From NCBI RefSeq assembly GCF_932526225.1, contig NC_064036.1:3227501-3287500 (forward strand): a stretch of 60,000 bases of DNA, given 5' to 3'. Shown piece by piece: positions 14,501 to 26,400 of this stretch (its first letter is position 1; every line of letters begins with the position of its first letter). Under the pieces are notes generated by a model, which saw nothing but the letters and a program-made list of their open reading frames with translations, searched no databases and was not told where the DNA came from. The translations under genes were made by a program, and so were the position numbers. The stretch comes from Nematostella vectensis (taxonomy: Eukaryota > Cnidaria > Anthozoa > Actiniaria > Edwardsiidae).

Positions 14501-17500
14501 TTCAAACTGTCCCCGAATTGAATCTGCTTCCTTCCCTTCCCTCAGGGTCTGGATGGGGTTAACCGACTAGCGACAAACGGCTTAAAAAGTAACTGACTAC
14601 CGACAAAAAATGAAAAAAAAAAATATTTACTAACGACAAAAAATATTTGGCGACTACCGAAATTTTATTATTTCCGGTATTTTTACTCTTTACTTCCATC
14701 GTCAATCTTCTTAAAATTCGGCCATTTCAGAATCTGCACTATGTATTTCCTGTTGCATCTACTTTTTAGTCAATTATTAACCCATAATTAATTTATTATT
14801 AATAAGTTATTAATTAATAATCAATCCTAAATAACGTCTTGTTCTCAGGGATATCATTTGTGTTGTTGTCGAGGAAGTGAAACATCCTAGCAGGTAATTG
14901 AAATGGGGGGGGGGGGGGGGAGGGTGAAATAGGGCGGCGGACTAGGAGAGGGCGGGGGAAAAGACGGGGAAAAGTTTGCGATAAGGAAGAATCAAAGAGG
15001 AAGAAAAGAAGCGAAATGGAAAAATTTAGGTGGGATATCATAAAGTAGAAGTTGGCTAAAAGAGAACGGCGAGAAGGGAAAGGGATGAAAGCAAATAAAG
15101 CTGGAATAAGGTAGAAGGGTATAAAAAGGGACAAAGGCGAGAAGAAAAGGAAGGAAAAGAGAGCGAGGGTTTATAATACAATACAATGGAGGAGCTCGTG
15201 ATTGAGGGGTGACAAAGAAAAAGAGTAAAAGAAGGAGGGAGCTGATAAACCTAACAGCCATTACAAAAAAATACACCAGACACACACACTTCCCTCTCAT
15301 ATCTCTCTTAACTTCCCTTCCTTCATGGCTAATTGTTAACCGTTCCAGGAACTTGATTTTTGCGGTGATGGGAAGTATAACCTTCGTGACGTTGCTATAT
15401 CTTCTGGTGAATATCGCATATCTAGCCGTGCTTACCGTACCGGAGGTCAAAGCATCCCTTGCGACGGCTGTGGTACGTCAGCTGTATGTGCAAATAGTAC
15501 TAAAACAATTTGTTTAAAGCAAATGGAAACAATAGAGTCATAAAAAAGCGAAAAGTTGCCACCTAGGGTTATAGTTTTCTTTCATGGATGTCTATATTCC
15601 ATAATTGAGTTGCATCAAGAGAGTGCTCTCTTGCGCGGTGGATGCAAAAATATCAATCACAACAGACGGGGCAACGAAAGGACTCCGAATGGAAGAAAAC
15701 CATAAAATGTTCTTATGATTGGGGTAGTCGGGAGATTTCCAAAGGCAGGGCCATAGCAAGGGGTGGGGCACTGGGGGCATGTCCCCCCCCCAAATATTTT
15801 CAACAATTATAAGGAAAAGACCAGCAATGGTGGGGCTGTGCCCCCAATATTTTCTGTATAGTTTCTGTATTGTGCCTCCTTCCCCAAAAATCTTATGTGG
15901 CCTGCTACGGCTCTGAAAAAAGTATACGTATACGCTGATCTTGAAAGCTTGATGTTAAAAGACTCCTTGGTACCTTAAAAACCGAGTGACAACAATGTAC
16001 AGGTAATTGGTGTCCATGTTAATAGGTAAGCTTGGTGTGTTGCGTGCAGCAGAGAGTAGAGTAATTGTTCATACATTGCATATCTTCGTTTAGTCCTTCG
16101 CTCAGCGGATGTACGGAACTGGGGTACAATGGCTCATCCCACTCTGCGTGTCGGCAACAGTGTTTGGTACGATGAACGCACGAGTGTACGGCATGGGGAG
16201 GTGAGCTACACAGCGAGGGACTTCCTTTAAACGGTTACCTTTGGCACTTTTTCGTTGTATGTGTGTCTCACTCGTATGAGGTCTTTTCTATGAATGTGTC
16301 GATCAGTCAACACTCCTCCGTTATTGTTTTCATTTGAAAACTGAACAGTGAAAGAAATCTGTTGTATCATTGATAATTTCATTCATCAAAATATCTTAGG
16401 GTGTGGGGAACAAGATTCTTCTGTTCTTTCGTGTATTCAACCGCATTCTTTTGTTCTGTACTTTAGGATGTGTACTTTAACCTGTATGGTTCTTCTGTTC
16501 TGTATTCAACCTATAGCATTCTTTTGTTCTGTATTTTAGGATTGTACTTTAACCTATATGATTCTTCTGTCCTGTATTTAACAGCATTCTTGTGTTCTGT
16601 ATTAGGGTGTTGCTTCAACCTATATAGGTGGTTTCTGTTCTTCTGTTTTGTATGTTACCTAAAGCATTCTTCTGTTTTTTCTGTATTTAGGATGTACTTC
16701 GCGGCTGCACGAGAGGGTCACTTACCCAGAGCTCTGGCCATGTTACACACGGATAAGCGAACACCAATACCCGCCATGCTGTACCTGGCTTTCATCATCA
16801 CTGCCATTCTCATCCCTCGTCAAACCTCGGTCAGAATGTTGCTCAAAATTTTGGGCTTTGCCAGTTGGATGGAACAGTCATTGTTGACGATTGGTTTGCT
16901 TTGGACAAGATATAAGCGTCCAGACCTCGCCCGGCCTTTTAAGGTTATTTAACCGATTGACTCCTATACCGACCAGAACCGAAAATTCAAAATGTAATAA
17001 TAATTGGATGGTCATTACTGCAAGATGATTTCCCCACAACTTGACCAAATCAACCCCACGTGAGCGTGTTTTTGTGTACCACTTCTCCCCTTCTCTGTTT
17101 TTCAACAACAACTGCCCATTACTAACCGCCGCCACCAAATGCCCTTCATTAGCCCAGAACACCATTTTATTCGATCGACTGTTTTCTCTCGCTATATATA
17201 CCCTGTTTCCCTGAACACTCAATTTTTTTTTATTCTCTATTTTGTTTAAACATAACCTTTTAAGGAGATGCACACCATATTTAGAAGGGGGTTGTAATAA
17301 TCTCTTGCTTGTTTTTTTCTATCTAAACGGCGTATGAATTTAGCCCTAGTAAACATGCAGAGAATATTGTTTTCCCTGTATTTTTCTCAGCCTCCCGTGA
17401 TTATTCCCATCATATTCCTGACCATCGCACTCTACCTTGCCATTACACCGATCGTTGCTGCCCCATTGGAGTCGCTTTTCGCTTACATTTGCTTCTTTGC

Positions 17501-19455
17501 GGGAATCCCGATCTACTGTGTACTAATCCGCTACAAACTGCAGCCAAAATGGCTCATTGCTTTGTTCGGTAAGCACACTTGTGCGTGTGTGTGATGTGTG
17601 TGTTTGTGATGGGAGGGGGGAGGGGAGTATTAAGGTATAGTAAAGAAACGTATTATAGTGCAGGGCGTGGCAGGTGGTGGAGCACGTGCCCCCCCCCCAA
17701 TACCTTCAAATATTATAAGAAAATGACAAGAGGGGCCGTGGCCGTGCCCCCCCCCCCCCCAATACCTTCAAATATTATAAGAAAATGACCAGAGAAGCCG
17801 TGGCCGTGACCCCCCCCCCCCCAATACCTTCAAATATTATAAGAAAATGACCAGAGGGGCCGTGGCCGTGCCCCCCCAATACCTTCAAATATTATAAGAA
17901 AATGACCAGAGGGAGGGGCCGTGCCCCCCCAATACCTTCAAACATTATAAGAAAATGACCAGAAGGGCCGTGGCCGTGCCCCCCCCCCCCCCAATACCTT
18001 CAAATATTATAAGAAAATGACCAGAGGGGCCGTGGCCGTGCCCCCCCCCCCCCAATACCTTCAAATATTATAAGAAAATGACCAGAGGGTCCGTGGCCGT
18101 GCACCCCTCCAATACCTTCAAATATTATAAAAAAATGACCAGAGGGGCCGTGGCCGTGCCCCCCCCCCCAATACCTTCATATATTATAAGAAAATGACCA
18201 GAGGGGCCGTGGCCGTGCCCCCAAATATTTTCTAAATGTTCCTGTTTTGTCCCCCCTCCCAATATTGCGAGGCCTGTTACGGCACTGTAGTGAAATAAAG
18301 TTCCAACCTAAAGCGTGGCACAAGGGTAACTTGAGACAAGATAAGGGAAGGGTGCACAATAGTTGAGCGCCGGGTGATGCAAACTACAATCAAAACTAAT
18401 ACAAACTAGTTGCACAACTGATGCAAACTTAGATGCGGAACTGATGCAAACTAGTTGCACATCTCACGCAAACTTAGATGCGCGACTGATGCAATCTAGT
18501 TGCACATCTCATGCAAACTTAGATGCGCGACTGATGCAAACTAGTTGCACATCTCATGCAAACTTAGATGCGCAACTGATGCAAACTAGTTGCACATCTC
18601 ATGCAAACTTAGATGCGCGACTGATGCAAACTAGTTGCACATCTCACGCAAACTTAGATGCGCAACTGATGCAAACTAGGGGGGGGGGGCGTAAGGGTTT
18701 GCAGTGATGCGGTTTTGCCTTAAGTCTGGCGCGGTTTTTCTGGCGCGGTTTACTGTTGTTGACTTATTTTGACGGTTTTTGGCGTTTTTCTGTGCGTTTT
18801 TTTGTGCGGTTTACGCACCCCCATAGGCCCCCCTCATTACACATTTCAGGATTTGAAGGAAAGAAAACATGTACACAAATATTTTTATATGCATATATAT
18901 AACATTTAAATATTTCATCATGTCGGCTTCAAGATGCGTAATAATCTTTCCCTCGAGGGAAAGAATATAACTGTATAATACTTGTCGTCAGGCCGTTTTT
19001 ATAGGCAAGAGATAATCAATTTTATCCAGTTTGAATTTACCTGTGAGTTAAATAATGAATGGTAAGTTAAATTTTGATGCAATAACTATATGGGAATCAG
19101 ATTCTCGCATTTATGTGTATGTACACTCGTCCCACAAGCAAAATATAAAATTTGTTATTGTGGACAATGGTGCTAAATAATATTTGTATGTATATCAACT
19201 CCGGACTCTCGCCTTCTAGCACGTAAAGAGGTAGAACGCAATAAGAGAGTCTCATATCCCTTGTGAAATCAGCAACGCCATTTTGTCTGCTTTTAGTGCC
19301 CCGTAGTCATTAAGAAAAGATTGCATAGCATATTTCGTAGTCATCTTTAATAATTTCTTTTCAAAGGCGTCTTAGCAGAGAAATTTAACGCAATCCTGGA
19401 AATACTTTTTTGTCTTTTATATAAGCCATTTCGTCATTCGACACATTTCATTTAG
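11527..19455 (+). CDS. SLC7-family amino-acid transporter (light-chain type), 10 exons
   Basis: Exons: 11527-11806, 12256-12459, 13236-13361, 14275-14377, 14849-14893, 15349-15472, 16094-16200, 16691-16943, 17391-17568, and a less certain last exon 19367-19455 ending in TAG. All have GT-AG borders and compatible phases and total 503 codons, the usual size for LAT/xCT/b0,+ transporters. The family signature GAMVGSGIFIS is in exon 1. Later landmarks are GLWAYAGW, EEVKHPS, LVNIAYLAVLTV, AAREGHLPRALAMLH with TPIPA, and RYKRPDLARPFK. These are 12-helix exchangers of the plasma membrane that normally pair with an SLC3 heavy chain. The exact subtype cannot be fixed. The start could also be the in-frame ATG 11497. 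Exon 10 rests on phase and length only. Confidence 0.85.
12586..12867. mobile_element. MITE with inverted termini in SLC7 intron 2
   Basis: GGGACTTGCGCTTAGAGATC at the left and GATCTCTCAGCGCAAGTCCC at the right form terminal repeats, followed inward by GGGTGGCAAA and TTTGCCACCC. A second copy is at 45083-45330. No ORF. Confidence 0.75.
15746..15915. mobile_element. hAT-like MITE copy in SLC7 intron 6
   Basis: Termini CAGGGCCATAGCA and TGCTACGGCTCTG with the same internal AAATATTTTC and ATTATAAGG modules as the copy at 10792. The flanks AAAGG and AAAAA match at only three positions, so the target duplication has decayed. Confidence 0.65.
16394..16690 (+). repeat. Tandem copies of the SLC7 exon 8 splice acceptor
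   Basis: TTCTGTATTTAG|GATGTACTT, the true acceptor ending at 16690, is preceded by diverged copies ending at about 16466, 16539 and 16605, each with pyrimidine tract, AG and an exon-like GATGT/GATTGTACTT. Spacing is 66-85 bp. A weaker copy may lie near 16398. Confidence 0.75.
17661..18287. mobile_element. hAT-like MITE with internal tandem expansion
   Basis: The same family as 10792, with intact TAGTG duplications (17656-17660 and 18288-18292). Inside, a module of about 65-80 bp (poly-C, AATACCTTCAAATATTATAA, GAAAATGACCAGAG, GGCCGTGGCCGTG) is repeated about nine times, enlarging it from about 170 to 627 bp. Confidence 0.8.
18363..18680 (+). repeat. 45-bp minisatellite
   Basis: Repeats of ATGCAAACTAGTTGCACATC plus TCATGCAAACTTAGATGCGC; each 45-bp unit contains two related half-units. 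Because 45 is a multiple of three it creates a spurious open frame (MQTSCTSHANLDARL units). Confidence 0.85.
18720..19366. other. SLC7 last intron, remainder
   Basis: AT-rich intronic sequence with no recognised element beyond simple T- and G-runs. Intronic status depends on exon 10 being real. Confidence 0.35.
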
Positions 19456-20761
19456 GCATACGAAACCTTCGTTTTTACGACCACATGCTTAAATTAACGC
19501 CTGCTCGACCCAGCCTCCAGCATGCATTATGTTTGGTGATACGTCGAACCCGCTCCACCACCCTATTCCCCCCCCGCCGCCATGCTAATATCCAAATACC
19601 CCTAAACTCACCTGTTTGAAAACATCTAACTGCTGAAAAAGCAATTATGATAAGCTGTAAATAATAGCGAACGCACAGTGGCGGCAAAATAGTCGGACTT
19701 GTATTGGCTAGCGCGTCGGTGACAGCTCGGGCGCCACGGGGTCGACGTAACTTGATCGGGTTTTCTAATCAAATACGGAGAGCGCGACGCAAACAAGGCA
19801 CATTTCAGCCAAATAAGAGGGAAATTATTATTATTGTTTACCCTGACAAACATTTTTATTCCTACTGCCCTTTTGGGAGAATGTAACATATCCCGTTCCC
19901 AGAGCCCTTGCCTGGTTCAGAGCCTCGTGCGTCTCTCCATTCAGTGGCCGCTAAATAGAGAGACGTTCGAGGCTCTGGAACCTGGGTAGCTTTCGTTGGA
20001 GGCTGGTTGCTATCCTGTTAAAAGCATGCGATGCGTTCAACCTCATCACTATAATGCACACTTAGGGGGCAATAAGCACTGTTTTTCGTAGTGCCTCTGC
20101 TGGTCAGCTTTTTTCCTTCTCAGTGCTTTCGAGCATTAATATCGCAAATTTGTGCACAATTCCTGTGCCATTATGCGCTATTTTGCGACAAAGAGTTTCT
20201 ACAGATTTTTCTTCTGCAGAAAATCCAAAGTCTCTAATATTCTCAAGTACTTTTTTTATGAGGTTCTTACAGCGTATACTGTGCCGATATAAGCCGCCAT
20301 CTTGGATAACCATGAGGGGATTGGGTCTAGCATTGACGACAGTTTTATCTTGAAATATTGACAAATTATAGCGTTATATTTCCGCTACCAAAAAAAAAAA
20401 AAACAATCAGATAATTCGCCTTAGTTTTGGAAATACAAAGGTGGGGGGGGGGGGGGGGGGTCTTTTAAGTTTCACCACAGGGAGCCCGTGATGGAAGCTT
20501 GTTTCAAATTTTCATTCCGTTATTACACAAAATCCTCAAGTGGTACCGGTCTCAATACTAATAAGCATCCTCTTGGCTATCTTTATGCCAAGTTTGGTGC
20601 CTTTGTCCGCTATGTATCGATTAAAACACTAAGCGAGTAATGAGATTGGATCCCAGGGGGGGGGGGGGGGGGGTGGGACTCTCCCTAAAAAGACTCGTCG
20701 AGAACATGAATTTTATACCCTAAGGGATAGCAAAATGGGTGTGGTTTCTGGATTTTTTAAC
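19456..20761. other. Intergenic stretch
   Basis: Contains an A-run (about 20390-20403) and long G-runs (20441-20460 and 20657-20673). A leftward frame at 20104-20364 lacks a supported start or homology. No gene is claimed. Confidence 0.4.
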
Positions 20762-21830
20762 CCTAAGCAAGAGAGCATAAGATAAGAGAGGGACACTTTG
20801 GTATTACCCGCGCGCCATGTCGATTCCGAATCCGGCTATTTTTAGTAACCACCACCCCACCACCCCACCACTGCGCGTGAGGATTTTCTCCGTTTATTTT
20901 GTCCTACTCCCCCGCGGGTTGCGTGTTGTTGTTTTGCCAACTCGATAGGAATGAAAAGAGATCATGTAAAATAACTAGGAATAAGAAAACAAGTCTAACC
21001 TAAGTTACCAAGACTGGCAAATATACTCACAGAAAGCTAAATCCCTGAATAGTTTGACTGTTTTGTTTGTCTGAGCGGCGAAGTCAAATGAGAAAGAAAA
21101 AACCGACGAGCGATAAAATGGCTGTGATACTGCGTTTGATTCAAATCATGACACCAGCTTGTATAAAAACAACATAATAATATAACATATAATAATTACA
21201 ACATCAAAGAAATACAGTAATATCTCCCTCTTTATTTTCTCACTTTTACAAAAGCTCAGATACTTCAGCTTGCTGGCTTTGATCATCACAAAATTGCATT
21301 CCCTCGTTACAAGGATAGTTTAATGAAATGTATTTTTCTTGGATTCCTTCTCAATTCACCGGAATATTCACAAAAATCAATATTATATCTAATGTCTAAC
21401 TTACAGATTTCGTTTGACCATTAGGAAGATAATGAATGTTGAGAAACCACGAAGAAGCAAGGAAGTTAGAGCAAAAACGGTGATTGAAGCACGAGGTTTT
21501 CCGCTCTTGATTTTAAATGAAGTCTCGTTTTGGAAATCTTGCAATCCTCGAAGTACTACATCCCCTTAATAAACTGCAACTGCCCGTATCCTTGATGCTA
21601 GAATGACATTTTCGATGGTATTTGTGCAAATAGGGTGTTTTTTTTCGGTTTCCTGTCACAAAACAGCGGCAAACAACAAGATGTAAATGCCAATGCGCGG
21701 GGGTAGGGTGAGCAAAAATGCTATCGCGCAGTGGGGTGGTGGCTACTAAAAATAGCCGGATCCGGAATCGACATGGCGCGCGGGAATACCAAAGTGTCCC
21801 TCTCTTATCTTATGCTCTCTTGCCCTAAGG
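20762..21830. mobile_element. Foldback/MITE element with long inverted termini
   Basis: The left arm runs from CCCTAAGCAAGAGAGCATAA through GCGCGCCATGTCGATTCCGA to CACCACCCCACC. It is matched in reverse by the right arm (about 21640-21830) with TCGGAATCG-type sequence changed to TCCGGAATCGACATGGCGCG and ending TATGCTCTCTTGCCCTAAGG. Arms are at least 110 bp and similarity decays over about 180 bp. The roughly 700-bp centre has no ORF. Confidence 0.8.
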
Positions 21831-23457
21831 GATGGCAGAATTTCAGATATCACCGCGAACGTACGATTGCTTAAGTGACAGCCGGCTTCACAGCAATCCA
21901 AATGACAATGGCGATTTTGATTGGCCAATTGACGTTCGTTGACTTTGACAGTTGTCACGAGATCGATGGATTGAGATTTAACAGAAAGTCTTACAAACTG
22001 TAACAGGAAGTGTGGTTTGTATTTCTGGGACGGGTCCCCTGGTAGACACCCTAAGGGATAGCAGAGTTCCAAAAGACCCTAATGGATAGCACTTGGGGCG
22101 AATTTTAAACCCTAAGGGATAGGATGAGCATATGTACACTTTTTTATGGAGAGTCCCCCGGGGGATTGGATTCTTCCTGTGTGCGCACGCGTGAATGGAG
22201 TTACACCGCATCTTTCCCACGCGGGCGCACCACGAAAATTATTCCAACAACACCAACAGCGATTTGTTATGAAATGCTCCCCTTCTGAAAGTATACAAGA
22301 ACGAAATCGAAAATAAAGTAATTGGAATCGCGATTACGTGATTGTGTCAGTCGAAGGATGTGAAGAGAGATGAAACACTTTTGGCTCGAAAGGCTGCGAT
22401 ACTTGGATAAACCAAGAACGAATAAGGCCTGAAATTCACTATTGCCTTCGCGCCAAAAGTTTGAAGATTTCAGCAGAAAGTAAGCTCATTGCTAACTCTG
22501 GATTGTCGATTTATAGTGGGATGATTAGATTTTGATGAATTCTTTAGTATTTTATTTCTAAGTTGCTATTATTGTAAGCAATTTGCTTTAGGTATAGATA
22601 TTGCGAGAGAATAGCTTTTCGCTTCAACAGTTTGTCTGTTGTCATGTGAATTTATCCATTTGAGTAAAACGTGCACACAAACAAACAAACAAAACACGAA
22701 TACAGATTTCACCAGAAACATTGAAAGTATTATTTAAGTATTTTCTCATTTATTGATGAGTAGTGTGCATTGATTGTATATTCACAATTAAACAAGATCT
22801 TTTGTTGCCTTAAACAAGAACATCGTTTTTTATATAACAGGAATTTTATGATTACTCGAATTCACACTCATCTCATTATTTAAGTAAGTTATAGCTCAGC
22901 GACAAATCAAATATTGTATTGTTTTATGGCGTTACATTTCCCTTTAAGTTAGTACTAGGTTTTATGTTCAATTCTTTTAAATCTGCAACCATTTTACAAC
23001 CTTATTGTAAATAAGTTTAAATTGGATACTCTCATACATACAAAAGGAAGCTAAAAATTTTGCTACTCCAGATATCTTAGCTTGTCATTGAGGGAGCTAC
23101 AGTACAGCGTTATTCTCAATTGGAAAATATATAAATTCAATTAATTGAAGTATTCAAAGCCATCATGTCAAAAAGGCTAATTATATGGTCCCATCATGCA
23201 AATAGAGACTTGATGGCAAAATGATTAGTTCTATTCCTAACCCTCAGGACACCTCTGGGTTTAAGCAAGGGTCCAAAATAACAAGTTACTTTTAGTTATT
23301 TGTTTGTATTTAGTTTTGCTGGGCATTTTTTCTGTCTGTGACAAAAAGGTGTGTAATAGCGGGGTGTCATTAAGTTTTGTTTGTTAACAAATATCCTGAC
23401 TATTAGAATTGATGCCAAGCAAAGCAAAAATTATATTTTCCATGCTTCAGGTTGGTT
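21831..23457. other. Intergenic, upstream of CEP104
   Basis: Contains ACCCTAAGGGATAG-type motifs near 22050, 22077 and 22108, echoing those at 20719 and 21825. Further right is AT-rich sequence that should hold the CEP104 promoter and 5' UTR. TTCAG at 23446-23450, just before the first coding exon, suggests a spliced 5' UTR. Confidence 0.4.
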
Positions 23458-26400
23458 ATGCCCAAAAAAGTTGATCTGCGAGTTGTCCATTGTTCAGGGG
23501 CTGATGAGGGCCATAGTGCTAAAGAACTAGAGGTAAGATTCTTGTGTTATAGCTACTAGACTTAATAGGCAGATACTCGTGTTAGTGTTGTATCGTGTTG
23601 ATACTCGAGCATTTAGCTTCAAAAAATCTTGTTGTTCATAGTTTTATATATAGGTGACTTTATATGATAAATTGATATCCAAATGAATACAACCTACTTA
23701 CAGCACTAACCTATTTAGCTAAATTATACTGCACACTGTTGTGACAATTACCACAAGCCATAACTTAGTTGATTTTTTTTAAAGATTCTTGGGCTGTCTT
23801 ATAGAAAAAGCACAAAAAAAGGACTTCATTTTGGCAAAATCTGATGCATTTGAATTTAACTAAGTTCATTGTGACCCTATCTTGCAGGTCCATAGTCCAA
23901 CAACATCTGGTTGGCAGTCATCACGGTATGGTGTATTAAAAAGCTGATACAACTACCTTGATTTTAATTACATCTTGTTAATATAAACGATTGATAAGTG
24001 GAGAAATCCCAAACACTTTGTTTTGTTTCTCATCAGATTCTGCTTATACCCCCAAGAGATTGTACTTCAGATATCTAAGGTTCAGCCACTGAGAGTTCGA
24101 AAACTTCAGGTGCTTTCTCACCAGTATTTGGTTGGTAAGTTAGAATTGCAGAGCAGGGAGACCATACCCCTACACAGAGCAAAGGAACTGAACCTCCATA
24201 CAGAGAAGGGAGACCACACCCCTTTACAGAGGAAGGGAGACCACACCCCTGTACAGAAAAGGGAGACAACACCCTTATACATATATAGGGGACACCACCC
24301 TTGTACAGATAAGGGTGACCACACCCTTGTACAGATAAGGGTGACCACATCTGCATACAGAGCAGGGAGGCCATGCCCTTGTATAAGGGGGGACTACAGT
24401 GCATACTCATACAGAGCAAAAAGAATACACAGAGCAGGGAGACCAAACCCCATACAGAAAAGGGAGACCACACCCCTATACGAAGAAGGGAGCCCACACC
24501 CTCAAACGAACAGAGCAGGGAGACCAAACCCCATACAGAAAAGGGAGACCACACCCCCATACGAAGAAGGGAGACCACACCCTCAAACAAACAGAACAGG
24601 GAACCTAACTTTATTGGTTCATGCACTTAAAGCCAGAACTTTCTTGGGGGGGGGGGGCGGTCTTAAATACTATATATGCTGGCAGAGAGCTGGTGCATCC
24701 AACTCCTGTTCCTCCCCCTGACTACATGCCTGAGGTTTATTGGTTTGAATTATTTGCCTTGCTGTTTGTTTCAGCCACCAGGATTGAGGTGTTTGTGGGC
24801 CGTGTTCCAAGTGGTCAGCCTGTCTCACTGCTCACATGCAAGTACAAGCGACTAGGGTCAGTCCAAGCCATAATATCTTTCTTTACCTTTCTAGCACCCA
24901 CAGTAACTGATGTTTGAGTCTTTTTCTGCCTACCCAATGTTTTATTCTTTTTAATGATACATACATGAATACATGATTACTTATTGAAGGAAGACTTATC
25001 CTGTAGCCATAAGCTAATTATTATTTTTTACTTAGATATGTTGGGTTATCTGATAATGAAAGTACACAGTTCAAGGTAAAAAAAAGTTAACATTAAATGT
25101 AAAAATTTGATACAGTAATTCACTAATGATTATTTGGAAACTTTTTGATATTGTGTACCTGGAATAAACCACTGTACCATTCACACGAATCTAATTACAC
25201 TCAAACTACCAGCAAAAAATGTTCAAAAGTTGTGCTGAATTCACACACAAAGTGTTAAGTTTCTTCCAGGCTGTACTGTAGTAACACCTGAGCCTTATTG
25301 ATATTTTTTTTTTTGTAATTCTTATGGAGATGTCTCCAAAAAACACCAAGGGGAAACATTGTTTTCACTTTATGGCCCACATACCACTGTTTCATGTTTC
25401 TGTCTTCATTTACACCAGAAACAGGTTAAAATGTTCTGGTGTAAAAAAAAAAAAAAACATTCAACTGAAGCACTATCTCTACACTGGATTAATGAAAACA
25501 TTTCTAATTGAATTACATTTGCTATTATCAGGCTAGGGAGCTCAAATCCATCCATCTTGATGCAGAGGGTCAGTTTATCAAGCTACTTGTCCACAAGAAC
25601 TATGTCAATAGATACAACCTTTATAATCAGGTTAGCTTTGTTTTGCAGTGCATTATTGTTGAATTATCTATAATTATACACAGATTTTAATGGTTAGTAA
25701 TTTAATGATAAAAGTTGAATCCTGTTTACGGTAAAATATTTTCCTAGAAGTTCTGTTTTCAAATAGTTGATCAAATAGAAACCTCTCCTCAGGTTGGCTT
25801 GGTTGCAGTCAATGTAATAGCAGACGTCCCTGAAATTGTGCCAGCTGATCCACATGACCCAGATCCAGTAAGTATATAATCACATGATACATGTGGCCCT
25901 TATCCAGTAAGTATATATCACATTATACATGTGACCCTGATCCAGTAAGTATATATCACATGATACATGTGACCCTGTTCCAGTAAGTATATATCACATT
26001 ATACATGTGACCCAGATCCAGTAAGTATATAATCACATGATACATGTGGCCCTTATCCAGTAAGTATATATCACATGATACATGTGACCCTGATCCAGTA
26101 AAGATATATCACTTGATACATGTGACCCAGATCCAGTAAGTATATAATCACATGATACATGTGGCCCTTATCCAGTAAGTATATATCACTTGATACATGT
26201 GACCCTGATCCAGTAAGTATATATCAGTTGATACATGTGACCCTTATCCAGTAAGTATATATCACATGATACATGTGACCCTTATCCAGTAAGTATATAT
26301 CACTTGATACATGTGACCCTTATCCAGTAAGTATATATCACATGATACATGTGACCCTTATCCAGTAAGTATATATCACATTATACATGTGACCCTTATC

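Noticed and set aside
18444-18707. MQTSCTSHANLDARL repeat protein
   Set aside because: 45-bp minisatellite, in frame because the unit is a multiple of three; no other coding signal.
20104-20364. Leftward 86-codon frame
   Set aside because: Starts with TTG, no promoter, splice partner or recognised homology; could be an exon but unsupported.
24023-24721. Long frames on both strands rich in ETTPLY / SLLCMGVWSP units
   Set aside because: Derived from the 27-bp minisatellite; only the first part (24037-24134) is a true CEP104 exon.
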